DNA of 64,000 nt from Ricordea florida (GCA_949710005.1 OX453274.1:31045940-31109939); one strand, 5' to 3'. Positions 46,839 to 56,457 are shown, counted from the stretch's first letter. The notes: generated by a model not told the origin, from the letters alone. Translations and numbers: made by a program.

Positions 46839-47427
46839 ATGTTAATGAAGTGGCGGGGTATTCTAAAGTTTAGCCAAAACAAATGACTCTCTAACATGGG
46901 CTGCCTATAAGAACTTAAAAAGGGAAGTCAAGCGTGAACTAAGGCTTGCAGAACAGGAGCATGTTGAGCAGCAAATTAGGAATAATTCTAGTAAAACCGG
47001 CTGTATTGGAAAATTATAAGAGCTTGCATCCCTACGAAATCAACTACCAATAGATAAAATAACAGTACGTATTTTAAAAACAGTTTATGTTAATGAAGTG
47101 GCGGGGTATTCTAAAGTTTAGCCGTTTTGGCTAAACTTTAGTATGTTAATGAAGTGGCGGGGTATTCTAAAGTTTAGCCAAAACAAATGACTCTCTAGCA
47201 TGGGCTGCCTATAGGAACTTAAAAAGGGAAGTCAAGCGTGAACTAAGGCTTGCAGAACAGGAGCATGTTGAGCAGCAAATTAGGAATAATTCTAGTAAAA
47301 CCGGCTGTATTGGAAAATTATAAGAGCTTGCATCCCTACGAAATCAACTACCAATAGATAAAATAACAGTACGTATTTTAAAAACAGTTTATGTTAATGA
47401 AGTGGCGGGGTATTCTAAAGTTTAGCC
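46839..47427 (+). repeat. Tandem duplication of a 285-bp MITE-LINE hybrid unit
   Basis: Unit 1 at 46839-47123 and unit 2 at 47143-47427 differ at very few positions (for example ctaacatgg/ctagcatgg, ataagaac/ataggaac). Each starts and ends with gttaatgaagtggcggggta-ttctaaagtttagcc and encloses LINE linker fragments (ACTCTCTAACATGGGCTGCC and GATAAAATAACAGTACG) that are not adjacent in the LINE at 28.5-28.9 kb. The 19-base spacer is an inverted copy of the flank (ggctaaactttag). Confidence 0.85.
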
Positions 47428-47429
47428 TT

Positions 47430-47560
47430 TGTTTTTCTAGCGAGCTTTCGACAGTAATCTCTTGCTTTCATTAGAGAAATGATTTCATCAGTAACGATTG
47501 GGTCGACTACGTACTTTAATGTTTTTAACAGGAGCATGACAGGGAGCATGTGCAGTATAC
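47430..47560 (-). pseudogene. CR1-like LINE linker fragment
   Basis: Reverse complement of 28355-28490: encodes VVDPIVTDEIISLMKARE on the - strand. This puts it in line with the - strand RT fragment at 45727-46741. Confidence 0.7.
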
Positions 47561-48183
47561 CTGCTTCAGTTTTCCAAGCAGTTTGCCCTCAGAATAATCA
47601 TCATCAGTTGAACCGTAAGGTTTCGGTTGAGTCCCATTTCCTATTTCCACCAATTCTAATTTCTGGTTTGCTGATAACCGCTTTGATGCTTCCAAAAATC
47701 TGTACCGTCAACATAAGGGCTGGGTCGACTATATATACATGTTTCAGATTACTTTTACCTGGGCTTCCCTTCTCGCCAGTCGAACTTTTCGTCCTCAATC
47801 TTTCTTCTTTAAGTAGAAGGATTCTTTAACCGAATTCGTTCTCAGTAAACGTATTTCTTGTCCTTGATTTTCAAGTGCCGTCGAATGAACGGCGTAGTGA
47901 AACGACTTGGATCGAAACGACTTTGTAGCGAAAGTACCGTAAAACTCACATTGTGTAGTTAATCTTGCATTAACATTGAAATTCAGATGAAAACTTTTAT
48001 CCAATGAAACAAACTTACCTTTAGAACGTCAAGGATTTCAACCGCCGTGAAAATTAGCCGGAGCAGCGTTAGGTAGTCTAAAAAATGTCGGCGCTTCGGT
48101 ACTCTATTAGAGTACCGAAGTGTGACGTCACGTTACCATGGGCACGATTTGAGTGGTTCTAAACAAGGAGCATTCGAACCAAC

Positions 48184-49499
48184 ATGGCGGCCATGACGAT
48201 AACTTCTCTTACTTCTTTCTTTTCTGGTGAGCCGAAATCAATCGAACGTGGTGAAAATCATTACAAATCCGACCATATAGAGTCTTTTCAGTATTCCAAT
48301 GGAATGATTATAGGATTTGGTAAATGCCAGTATGAAGGACAAGTCTTACAAGGTCACGGTAAGTAAACTCACAAGTTCGGAACACTCGTAATCGTTTGTA
48401 TAAAACTTTAATGTTCCCTATGTTTACTTTGCAATACAGGTTTCTCTTCATGGGAATGAAATAAAGTCTGCTAAGTGCGAATGTCCCCGTGGAAACTATA
48501 AATGTAGCCATGCCGCGGCACTTATTATCTATGGAATCCATAATCTTAGCCGAACAGATGTAGAATGCAAATGGAAAAAGCCCATGAGGGCCCCAAACCA
48601 AGTGAAATCCGTAGAAGAGTTATCCTTGCTCAAAGGAGTATAATTGCCTTAAAAGAGAAGTAAACGAAGAGGATCGTTCCTGGTTCTACCAAGAACTGAA
48701 AAAGTACGGCAACTTTACCGGCACTTTGTGGCTTCTCTCTCCAGAGCCTGAAAAGAACAACGCCCTGCCTGCGATCACTGTAGAAGAGATTGTGTTGTCT
48801 CGGGAATTTCTAAATCATGCGGATAAGAAGAGATACCTTACCGAGAAACTTCGTATCTCTGAAGAGCAGCGTATAGCCGTAAATAAAGCCACCGTAAGAC
48901 AACGAGATAATCCTTCCTGGCAAATGATAAGGAAAGGAAGACTCACAGCCAGCAATTTTGGAAATGTCTTAAACTGCAAGAGAGTCACTCCATCCCTTCT
49001 AAAGCGAGTGCTTGGCCAGTACGATTTATCAAGGGTACAAGCCATTAATTGGGGCATAATTAACGAAAATCAGGCAAAGAAAGTGTTTGAACAAAAAACA
49101 AAGCTATGTGTTGAAGAATCTGGGATTTGGCTTGAGCTGTCAGGAATGCTAGGTGCCTCCCCTGATGGCTTGGTAGGCACGTATGCACTGCTGGAGGTGA
49201 AGTGCCCATTCACCCAAAGAGATTTAACCATAGAAGAAGCAGTATCATCAGGTAAATTTTATATCAAGAAGAATTCACAAGGACACTATGAACTCGATAA
49301 AGGACATGTTTACTGGCATCAAGTACAAGGACAGTTATATTTAACTGGAAGGGAGATTTGCTTTTTTGTTGTGTGGACAACAAAAGAAACCCTCATCCTC
49401 CAAATCAAGAAAGATCCTGCCTGGGCTGACAATCTTCAACTCTTAAAGGACTTTTATATTAAGCATATTATTCCAGCATTCTCTAATGATCTACTGTAA
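48184..49499 (+). pseudogene. SWIM zinc finger plus YqaJ-type nuclease, one frameshift
   Basis: Exon 1 (48184-48361) starts MAAMTITSLTSFFSGEPKSI and ends at a GTAAGT donor. Exon 2 starts after ttgcaatacag at about 48440 and encodes a SWIM finger CECPRGNYKCSH (CxC...CxH). The frame is lost between about 48610 and 48640 and is picked up as REVNEEDRSWFYQELKKYG, running open to 49499. The nuclease core shows WQMIRKGRLTASNFG, WGIINENQA, GASPDGLVG, LLEVKCPF (the D/E-x-K pair of the PD-(D/E)xK fold) and YWHQVQGQLYLTG. This family trims or processes DNA ends; in the element it probably assists transposition. The catalytic set is preserved, but one indel separates it from the SWIM finger. Confidence 0.85.
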
Positions 49500-50142
49500 G
49501 GCTACAGGCAGTCAGCAGCTCCGCAGACTGATTTTCATTAATATATGAAATTGTTGGAGACTGAACATTGTTAAAATCTCATGCATGTTTTTTTCAGCAT
49601 TGTGAAAAACAACTTTGGGTTGTGGTCATCTGATGTGATGTACAGAATAAATTGGTTGTGTTTTGCAAACTTGTGATGTTAATTAACTTAAGTCTTTGGA
49701 TAACCTATAAACTGTAAAATGCAATTCAACATTTTTTCAAAAACACTGTTTTTAAGGAGTGCAGCTCCACTATTCCATAATTTCTTTTATTTGTTTTTTA
49801 TATACACTAGCTTACCGTAATTAATACACATTTACCAGGTTAAGCCACTCCTTTTTCTTCCTTTTCAAATAGATGGTAACAACTATAATTACAGTAAAAT
49901 CTTAACATGAAATAAACAGAGATGAATGTCAGTTGAAACACTCACTTTTATTTTAAGTTTTGCAAAAGTGAATACTCAAAACACTGCAATCAAGACTGTA
50001 GGGATATAAACATTTAATGGAATCAAACAAAATCATATTATGCTATACATGCAGCATGTTCTAAGTATCAAAATTAAGCTCACAGCTAGGGATGCATGTT
50101 TCATCTCAACTATACCCAACAAAGAATTAGAAAAAAATAATT

Positions 50143-51254
50143 CTATTCCATGTCAACAGAATCTCTAACTTCTCTAATGAGGGAGTTTTGTAAGTTTACC
50201 AAGCCAGCACATAATTTCAAAACTTTTTCAGTGTAGCATCTCAAGTATGGTGGAATGAAGGTTAGAATCTTGAAATCTTTGATGCGTGCATTTGCCCTTT
50301 CCACATGAATTCTGCACCGTGCAATAGTCTTAGTTAGTTTAATTTCACTCTCGTTAAATTTCCCATTATATAAAAATGGGGGAATATTAACAGACACACC
50401 ATTTGGAACAATATCAGCTATCAAAAGCCTTTGTCAGCAAGTATCAGATCCCCAGGTTTAAAGTGTTCTAGCTAGTACACCAGATTTTTCCACAATGGCT
50501 TTATCTGATGTTGAGCCTGGAAACAATTTACTAACATGGGTAATAACAGCATTTGGTGCAACACCAATAAGTGTCTTGAAGGAGTTCATTCCCCTGTATG
50601 TTGAGTAAGTCAATTTTTGGTCACTCATTAAACCAGGTGCTGCAATTTCTATATCAGTGCAGTCGATGACCATTTTGCAATGCCCAAACGGTGAAAAAGA
50701 TTCTGGCATAGAGGTTCTGTTCTTCTCTTTGGATGGCACAGATTGTAAACAGTCTTCATATAGTAGCTTGTATAATACATGAACCAATGTAAGTATTATA
50801 TTACTGATTGTTGCAGTGCTACAGTGAAAGAGCTCAGCCAAGTGCAGGTTTGTGTAGTTCTGTCGTAACTTCATAAGGGTTATAAAAACTTGATCTTTCA
50901 ACAGGATCCTTTCAACCCTCCAGCCATAAAAATAGTTAATTTCTGCCGAGAACCGTCTGACATAGTTCACAACAATTGAAAATATTTGCTTGTTTGGTAG
51001 TCCTGTTTCCATACATATTACTTCATCTCTTAAAGCCATTACCGAGTATATCAATAAGAAGAATTCAAAGAGTCAGAGTTCAATTGTTCGAGTCGTCACG
51101 CCACTACCTAGCGCCCGTATTTCTAGCGTGTTTTACCTTACCTTAGGAGCTTTTTCCACCAATTGAACTCCACAGGATCCTTCGGAAACCTAAAAAATTT
51201 ACATGTCTCCCTTTCTGATTGATGATTACAATCTGGGGCAAAACATTGAACCAT
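50143..51254 (-). pseudogene. THAP-DDE transposase (ISL2EU/Harbinger type), broken
   Basis: Exon 1 on the - strand (51254 down to 51142) starts MVQCFAPDCNHQSERETCKF and ends KKLLR at AG|GTAAGG. It is the first half of a THAP zinc finger (CX4C, FP box, W). The second half (CxxH) is not found before the transposase frame begins at about 51054, so that part is deleted. The DDE region then reads NYFYGWRVERILLKDQVFIT, HCKMVIDCTDIEI (first D), a short stretch in a third frame with LILADKGF (second D, 50425-50457), and RIHVERANARIKDF (E). Two frameshifts thus bracket the second Asp. The protein would bind the element ends and cut them. Confidence 0.82.
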
Positions 51255-51649
51255 TTTCGACTTGTCCACGTTACGTTACCCAAAGAGAGACGCTATGTTG
51301 ATCTTTTGTTTAGAACCAGCCAAAATGCTTCCATGGTAACGTGACGTCAGCGCTTCGGTACTCTGTGCAGCTAAGGGTCACGTGCTTGGTTACCTCATAG
51401 CAACGCCGAACTGGAGAGCAAGCTTTCCAGTCGGTGAACCCAAACACAAGGTCACGAGTAATGTCAAGAGCCCCGACTTCGAAGTATTTTCCAACCTCTT
51501 CGAAGCGTGACCATTAGTCCGATCCTAAAGAATCGACAAGTTCTAGTTTCTATTGTAATATTGCGGTGGTATTTTGGGCCAGAAGCAAGAGAAAAGACGG
51601 AAAATTCAAGCGAAACTTGGCGAAACATCCCGCTCGGTCGCCATTCAAC

Positions 51650-52736
51650 ATGGCAACCTCCGAAGGTATGTGCGACAAAACCCGGCGTTTTCTTTTATTT
51701 TTATGACATACAAGAACACAAAATGGGTAGAAATTATATCTTAAGGCTTCTGTAGGGAATCCGTAGAATTTACGGGCTTTTCATGGCCAAGTTATAGCTA
51801 ATGTTCTCAAGAATTTTCATAGTCGGTAGTGCTTGTTTACTCGAATTCTATACTCAATGAGTTCTTCAATCCTTGCAATAGAATCAACAAATGCATATCA
51901 CGATTGAACCTGAAAACTCTAGATCTTTGTAGAATGCCTTTTACACAAGAAAAAACAACTCCGTGACTTGAAAATAATATTCTTTTCGCTGGAAAATGTG
52001 CTATCTTTTGTGTCGCTTGAATGTGTGAGAATCGAACTTTTGATTCTTATTTGCCTTTTGCAGCAGCTGAAGCGTTTGATTCTCAAGATATATCAATCTA
52101 AACTGGATAAAATAAAAAACGCTTTTTGACTTTTTTAAACTGAAGGAAAAGGACATATCACGTTCGAATACGTCTTACAAACGTGTTTACATAGAAAAGC
52201 GCGAGTTGCTTTAGTGCTAGTTCCGAATAACTTTTCTATCACATCAGCTGTCAAAACGTCTTTGAAAATCCCTCGAAGCTATTTTCATAATAACCCTATA
52301 TTATTGTAAATATTATTTATCGTTGAATGTTTGATTATAAAGCAGGAGAATGTGAAAAAACTGCATCTACAGGGAGAAAATCGAAGTCATCCTTCCATTG
52401 TTGTGTTCCTTGTTGCAATGGTGACTCACGGTACCACAGCGAGTTGATTTTTCATCGGCTTCCTGGACGTGGATCTCATGGTGAGCAGCTGAAGAAAGAT
52501 TGGCTGGTTAAAATAAGAAGGGACGAAGGACCTTACTTTAGGGTATGTATTGCCAATATTCTAGGCTTAACCACTGACAAAAACAAGACTAGATATAAAC
52601 AACTTAAGATATTTTTGTCATCATTTTGTAGGTTACAAGAAGTACCAGGGTGTGCTCAAGGCACTTCACAGCAGATGACTACCTACCAGCTACAGAAAAA
52701 CTGTATACGCATAAAAAACGGACGTCAATTTGTTAA
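51650..52736 (+). CDS. Three-exon THAP-domain gene, C-terminally cut
   Basis: Exon 1 (51650-51665) is ATGGCAACCTCCGAAG before GTATGT. Exon 2 (52373-52542) follows ctgcatctacag and encodes RKSKSSFHCCVPCCNGDSRY and the FHRLPG and W boxes, ending ...PYFR before GTATGT. Exon 3 (52632-52736) follows cattttgtag and gives TRSTRVCSRHFTADDYLP, completing the C2CH zinc site (CxxxC ... CSRH). Phases agree at both junctions, giving about 97 residues, with a stop after KKRTSIC. THAP domains bind DNA in transposases and transcription factors. Nothing after the domain remains, because the sequence runs into an AACGAG repeat array and a PLE. The gene is on the + strand and outside the ISL2EU ends, so it is not the missing half of that transposase. 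It may be the head of a second transposon or of a host gene. Confidence 0.65.
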
Positions 52737-52792
52737 ATGTAACCTCGATCAAAATCGTCTCGATAAAATGGGTACTCAATCTAACAAAAAAA

Positions 52793-53020
52793 CGTGACTC
52801 GTTTTAAAATCGAGCCTCGTTCTTAAAACGAGACTCATTCTAAAAACGAGGGATCACTCATCGTTTCTGGGAAACGAGGGATCACTCATCGTTTCTGGGA
52901 AACGAGTACTGTTTCAAACCAGTCTCGGTACTCGATTCAAAAAACGAGTCTCGATTCATAAATCGAGACTCGATACTAAAAACGACTCACGATTTACAAA
53001 ACGAGTCTCGATTCAAAAAA
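52793..53020. repeat. AACGAG/CTCGTT inverted-repeat array
   Basis: About twelve short units of aaaacgag(t)ctcg or its complement, some arranged as small palindromes (gattcataaatcgagactcg). One 30-bp unit (gaaacgagggatcactcatc) is repeated twice exactly. The array ends where the PLE pseudo-LTR starts. Confidence 0.8.
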
Positions 53021-53352
53021 CGATTTTTTTGAAAAATAAACTAGTGAGCAGCACTCTGCGAACTGGTTTTGTAAAACTGATTTATTCTCCTACGCGTTTC
53101 GTCCGACTGTCGCGGACTTCTTCAGGGAGTTTTACAAATGAGAATTACAAGCTTGTATTTATACATAGTGTGAGCCGCGTAAAGTACTTTTACAGATTTG
53201 TAGCGGATTCACGTACAGGAAACAAGCTAAATTTTCACGCAGGGCGTGACTAAGGTGTAGCATACGTGTGACAAATTTCTGTCATGACGTATGCGTGACA
53301 TATTTATTTTTGGGGACCACAGATTTAGTACTAAATCTGTGGTCCCCAAAAA
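53021..53352 (-). repeat. PLE pseudo-LTR, 3' copy
   Basis: 332 bp, starting cgatttttttgaaaaataaa and ending ctgtggtccccaaaaa, repeated at 56126-56457. It contains a hammerhead motif and a short palindrome (ggaccacagatttagta and complement). Confidence 0.93.
53068..53138 (-). ncRNA. Hammerhead ribozyme motif, type I, 3' pseudo-LTR
   Basis: On the - strand in order: distal helix I UUUGUAAAA (paired with UUUUACAAA), proximal helix I CUCC, core CUGAAGA, one extra A, stem II GUCC/GGAC with a 9-base loop, GAAA, minimal helix III within ACGCGU, cleavage-position A, then GGAG closing helix I with a one-sided loop of about 10 bases. All invariant core bases are present. Short helix III is the known form of PLE hammerheads, which are thought to act best as dimers. 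The extra A before stem II is the one departure and is shared with the motif at 4811. Sense strand is that of the RT. Confidence 0.8.
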
Positions 53353-53355
53353 AAC

Positions 53356-55107
53356 TTACTTACAGAGGTTAGCTAATGTTACGGTTTTCTTGTAACAAAC
53401 AGTACAATTGAGATCTGGCATTATCCGACTGATAATATTCTTGATACGAGCGTGACTACAATTAAAGGTGGTCTTAAATATGATAGTCCTACCTAAAACA
53501 GACCTTTTCTTAGGATTCTGATAGAGCCACTTCTTTCTGTCAGTGTATTTTATAACACTAAACAGCGGAAGCAAAAACCTGAAAGGATACCCTCTAACGC
53601 GTAGCCGCTTCCAGAACTTATCCCTAGTCTTGGAAAAAGACTCGAAGGAGGAACTGTTCCTAGCATATCTCATTAATTCCCCTTTGATAAAGGCTTTCTT
53701 ATTGCTAGAAGGGTGAAACGACTCGAATGGTATATACAGGTATTTGTTAAGGGGCTTTTGAAAGGTGGAAAATTGCAGTTTGCCCGAATTTGCATCTCTA
53801 TAGAGAAATAGATCGAGAAAGGAAATGCTACTCTCGCTTATACTATAAGTAAGCTTAATTCGATCAGTCTTGTTGTTAAGGGCACCTAAGAATTCCAGAA
53901 GAATACCTTTGGGTCCGCACCAGATAGCAAAAATATCATCAATAAATCGTTTGTAGACTGTCAAATATTGGGAGTAGTACTCCACAATATCTATCTCGTG
54001 ATAATACATAAAGGCATTTGCTACTGTGACGGCAAAGGGAGTGCCCATAGCGATACCAAACACTTGATGGAAAATAGCCGGACTAAATTCTGACGATAAA
54101 TAGTTGTTATCCAGAACAATTCTGGCGAGCTGAATTAATAGTGGAGTCTCGGCAACCCTTGCTTCCCGAAGAAGCAAGTCGAGCGCTATTAATGCTTTCT
54201 TGGTATCCACGTTTGGATACAAGGATACAACATCCGCCGTGACAAGAAAACAATTGCTGTCGGGTAACACCGTGTTCTCCAGTAAGTAAATAAGCTCACC
54301 AGAATCCCTAAGAACCGTAGGCATATGTATTTTTGGCTTAGTAAGCTCGTCAACAAAAATGCTGATAGGCCTAGTGATATATGAATGAGAAGCGGCGATG
54401 GGTCTTCCCACCATAGGATCTTTATGGATCTTAGGAGTGACATAGAACTTAGCAGGATTAACAAAATGATCGAAACTACGCAAAAAACGAGCTGCGTCAG
54501 AGGAAATGAATCTACTGTAAATAGACATAAGCCGATCTCGCGTGCAAATAACTTTAAGACGATTAGCATACCAGTCCTGTTGCGTGACTTGTCGATATGA
54601 CAACTCGTCATTCAACAGTTTCAGTGTCTCACCTTGAACCCAGTTCGTAGGCAAAACAGCGGGCCCCAGATTTTTATCCGTAGGCAGTACTCTAATGTTC
54701 GCATTAGATTTCAAATTGAGAAGGTCTTCTCGCTCTTGCTTTGTGAGATTGTTCCTCCAGTGCGGTTTGCTAACCACAAAGTTCTTTTGCAGTTCTTTGC
54801 GTAAAGCGTAGAGTTTGTCTTCAAGATCAGGGTTTTCTTGCGGAGGATTCCAGCCTGTGGGGACGTAAAGTCTTGGGTTGAAATCTGTGTCATGTGGACT
54901 GTTGGCGAACCTATCTTGAAGGCGAACTCTTCGACAGAAGTCCTGAATTTGTGAGTCGAACTGAGCTTCACTTGGAGGTCGAAGCGAGGGTCTGAACTTA
55001 AGACCCATGCCCAGAACCCTTGACTGCCGCTCAGTAAGGTTAACAGAGGTGAAGTTATGGATTTCCGTATTCCGTGGAAGCAGGTCGTACAGGGGTCGTC
55101 TAGCCAT
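53356..55107 (-). CDS. Penelope-type reverse transcriptase without GIY-YIG domain
   Basis: 583 codons with no interruption. The N-terminal 240 residues hold the conserved PLE start region (GMGLKFRPSLRPP at 34-46, FYVTPKIHKDP at 221-231, GRPIAASHSYITRPIS). Motif A is TADVVSLYPNVD (D292), motif B GIAMGTPFAVTVANAF (351-366), and motif C the F-x-D-D box RFIDDIFAIW (DD at 390-391). The FLDLFLYRD segment follows. The thumb ends in TIIFKTTFNCSHARIKNI, and the frame stops at NLCK without the linker and GIY-YIG nuclease of canonical PLEs. This is either an EN-minus PLE lineage or a 3' truncation; the intact pseudo-LTR 4 bases downstream favours a natural end. Starts at 55107, 35 bases after the ORF1 stop, so reinitiation is likely. 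Confidence 0.9.
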   Translation of the reverse strand: MARRPLYDLLPRNTEIHNFTSVNLTERQSRVLGMGLKFRPSLRPPSEAQFDSQIQDFCRRVRLQDRFANSPHDTDFNPRLYVPTGWNPPQENPDLEDKLYALRKELQKNFVVSKPHWRNNLTKQEREDLLNLKSNANIRVLPTDKNLGPAVLPTNWVQGETLKLLNDELSYRQVTQQDWYANRLKVICTRDRLMSIYSRFISSDAARFLRSFDHFVNPAKFYVTPKIHKDPMVGRPIAASHSYITRPISIFVDELTKPKIHMPTVLRDSGELIYLLENTVLPDSNCFLVTADVVSLYPNVDTKKALIALDLLLREARVAETPLLIQLARIVLDNNYLSSEFSPAIFHQVFGIAMGTPFAVTVANAFMYYHEIDIVEYYSQYLTVYKRFIDDIFAIWCGPKGILLEFLGALNNKTDRIKLTYSISESSISFLDLFLYRDANSGKLQFSTFQKPLNKYLYIPFESFHPSSNKKAFIKGELMRYARNSSSFESFSKTRDKFWKRLRVRGYPFRFLLPLFSVIKYTDRKKWLYQNPKKRSVLGRTIIFKTTFNCSHARIKNIISRIMPDLNCTVCYKKTVTLANLCK

Positions 55108-55142
55108 CTTAAAGAGCCATTTTTCGTATGCAAAGCGCCTAT

Positions 55143-56099
55143 CTATCTTACGTGGCCGGAACCTTTTCCCCGGGCGTTTTTTGACGACGATCGGGATTTA
55201 GGCCCATTAGCCGAATTTGACCTTTGGCGCTGCTTTTGTTGCTGTCGTCGGTCGGTTCGAGATTTGGACCGTTTGGCTGAACTTGACCTTTGGCGTTGTT
55301 GTTGTTGCTGCCGTTGCTCAGGCCGCCCTTTGCGTGACTTGCCATTGCGCTTACCACCAGAGTTGGAATCGACAAGAGAGACTTTACGCTGCCGGTTTCC
55401 CTCAGGTTGGTTTGCCGTGCTCGCAGATTGAAGGCGGAGCTCATTGCGTATAATATCTCTGATGGAGTCCTCCGAAGGCACGAACACTTCACGTTCTTCC
55501 ATCTCTGTTTGACTTCTGCATTTATCCTTGCGAAATATCTCCGCTTGAAGAGCCTTGGAGGCACGCGAGGCCGCCATGTCGTTATTGAGTTTATCGACGA
55601 ATGTTGCTGCGGCGTCAGCGAGACTCGTGGCTTTTGCCTCTGAGAGTTTGTGCTTCAGGAGCTCAACTTTCCACATCGCAATCGTGCCGTCGACATTGGC
55701 AGTGGTGACGCGGATTGCCTCCTGATGCTCTTTTATTTCAGAGTGGAGATTAGCTATAGTAGCTTCCAGTAATTTAAACTCAGCCTTGCGAACAATGTCG
55801 TCAAATGCGGCTTGAAGTGTATCCACGTTCGGTCCTTTGGCTTGGATTTTTTTGATCCTAAGGCCAGAGGGAATGGTGCCTTGGCTTAAGTGGGTCTCCA
55901 GCAGCTTAATTCTGGCTTGGAGGTTTGTGTAGGCCTTCTCGGCATCAAACCGCTGTCGAACTGCCTTTCTGAGGACAGTTTCAATCGTGGGATCTAGACT
56001 GGAAGAAATAGGTACTGGAAAACTTGGCTCTGGATCCATTGAAGCTGATGATCGGCGGCGCTTTGGTCCGGAGCAACTATTACCAGTTTCGTTCGCCAT
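55143..56099 (-). CDS. PLE ORF1: coiled-coil protein with basic Q/R/S tail
   Basis: About 318 codons from the ATG at 56099 (MANETGNSCSGPKRRRSS). The upstream in-frame ATG at 56159 lies inside the pseudo-LTR and is less likely. Residues about 50-190 have heptad-like spacing (AYTNLQARIKLLETHL, KLLEATIANLHSEIKEHQ), consistent with a coiled coil. The last 90 residues are a basic low-complexity tail (KGRPEQRQQQQQRQRSSSAK twice in variant form) suited to binding RNA. A separate ORF1 is unusual for PLEs and would play a Gag-like or chaperone role by analogy with LINE ORF1. No enzymatic motif is seen. Confidence 0.75.
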   Translation of the reverse strand: MANETGNSCSGPKRRRSSASMDPEPSFPVPISSSLDPTIETVLRKAVRQRFDAEKAYTNLQARIKLLETHLSQGTIPSGLRIKKIQAKGPNVDTLQAAFDDIVRKAEFKLLEATIANLHSEIKEHQEAIRVTTANVDGTIAMWKVELLKHKLSEAKATSLADAAATFVDKLNNDMAASRASKALQAEIFRKDKCRSQTEMEEREVFVPSEDSIRDIIRNELRLQSASTANQPEGNRQRKVSLVDSNSGGKRNGKSRKGRPEQRQQQQQRQRSSSAKRSKSRTDRRQQQKQRQRSNSANGPKSRSSSKNARGKGSGHVR

Positions 56100-56125
56100 G
56101 TGGCTTCTTCTAGTATCGACTAAGA

Positions 56126-56457
56126 CGATTTTTTTGAAAAATAAACTAGTGAGCAGCACTCTGCGAACTGGTTTTGTAAAACTGATTTATTCTCCTACGC
56201 GTTTCGTCCGACTGTCGCGGACTTCTTCAGGGAGTTTTACAAATGAGAATTACAAGCTTGTATTTATACATAGTGTGAGCCGCGTAAAGTACTTTTACAG
56301 ATTTGTAGCGGATTCACGTACAGGAAACAAGCTAAATTTTCACGCAGGGCGTGACTAAGGTGTAGCATACGTGTGACAAATTTCTGTCATGACGTATGCG
56401 TGACATATTTATTTTTGGGGACCACAGATTTAGTACTAAATCTGTGGTCCCCAAAAA
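56126..56457 (-). repeat. PLE pseudo-LTR, 5' copy
   Basis: Identical by eye to 53021-53352. In transcription order it comes first, so it should contain the promoter; the ribozyme would cut the 5' end of the transcript. Confidence 0.93.
56173..56243 (-). ncRNA. Hammerhead ribozyme motif, type I, 5' pseudo-LTR
   Basis: Second identical copy of the motif at 53068-53138: core between GGAG (56192-56195 on the + strand as ctcc) and CUCC (ending 56234), distal helix I arms at 56173-56181 and 56235-56243. Confidence 0.8.

Larger units (their letters stand above)
48109..51364. mobile_element. ISL2EU-type DNA transposon, decayed
   Basis: The ends agagtaccgaag (48109-48120) and cttcggtactct (51353-51364) are inverted and continue as gacgtcacgttaccatgg and its complement, then ggttctaaacaa and its complement further in. 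Two convergent genes lie inside: SWIM-YqaJ nuclease on + and THAP-DDE transposase on -. That gene pair is the hallmark of ISL2EU-type elements as I recall them from animal genomes. Both genes carry frameshifts. No clear target duplication (att on the left, gtg on the right). Confidence 0.8.

Noticed and set aside
53029-53253. 74-residue frame on the + strand in the PLE pseudo-LTR, repeated at 56135-56358
   Set aside because: It exists twice only because the pseudo-LTR is duplicated, and it is antisense to the element.
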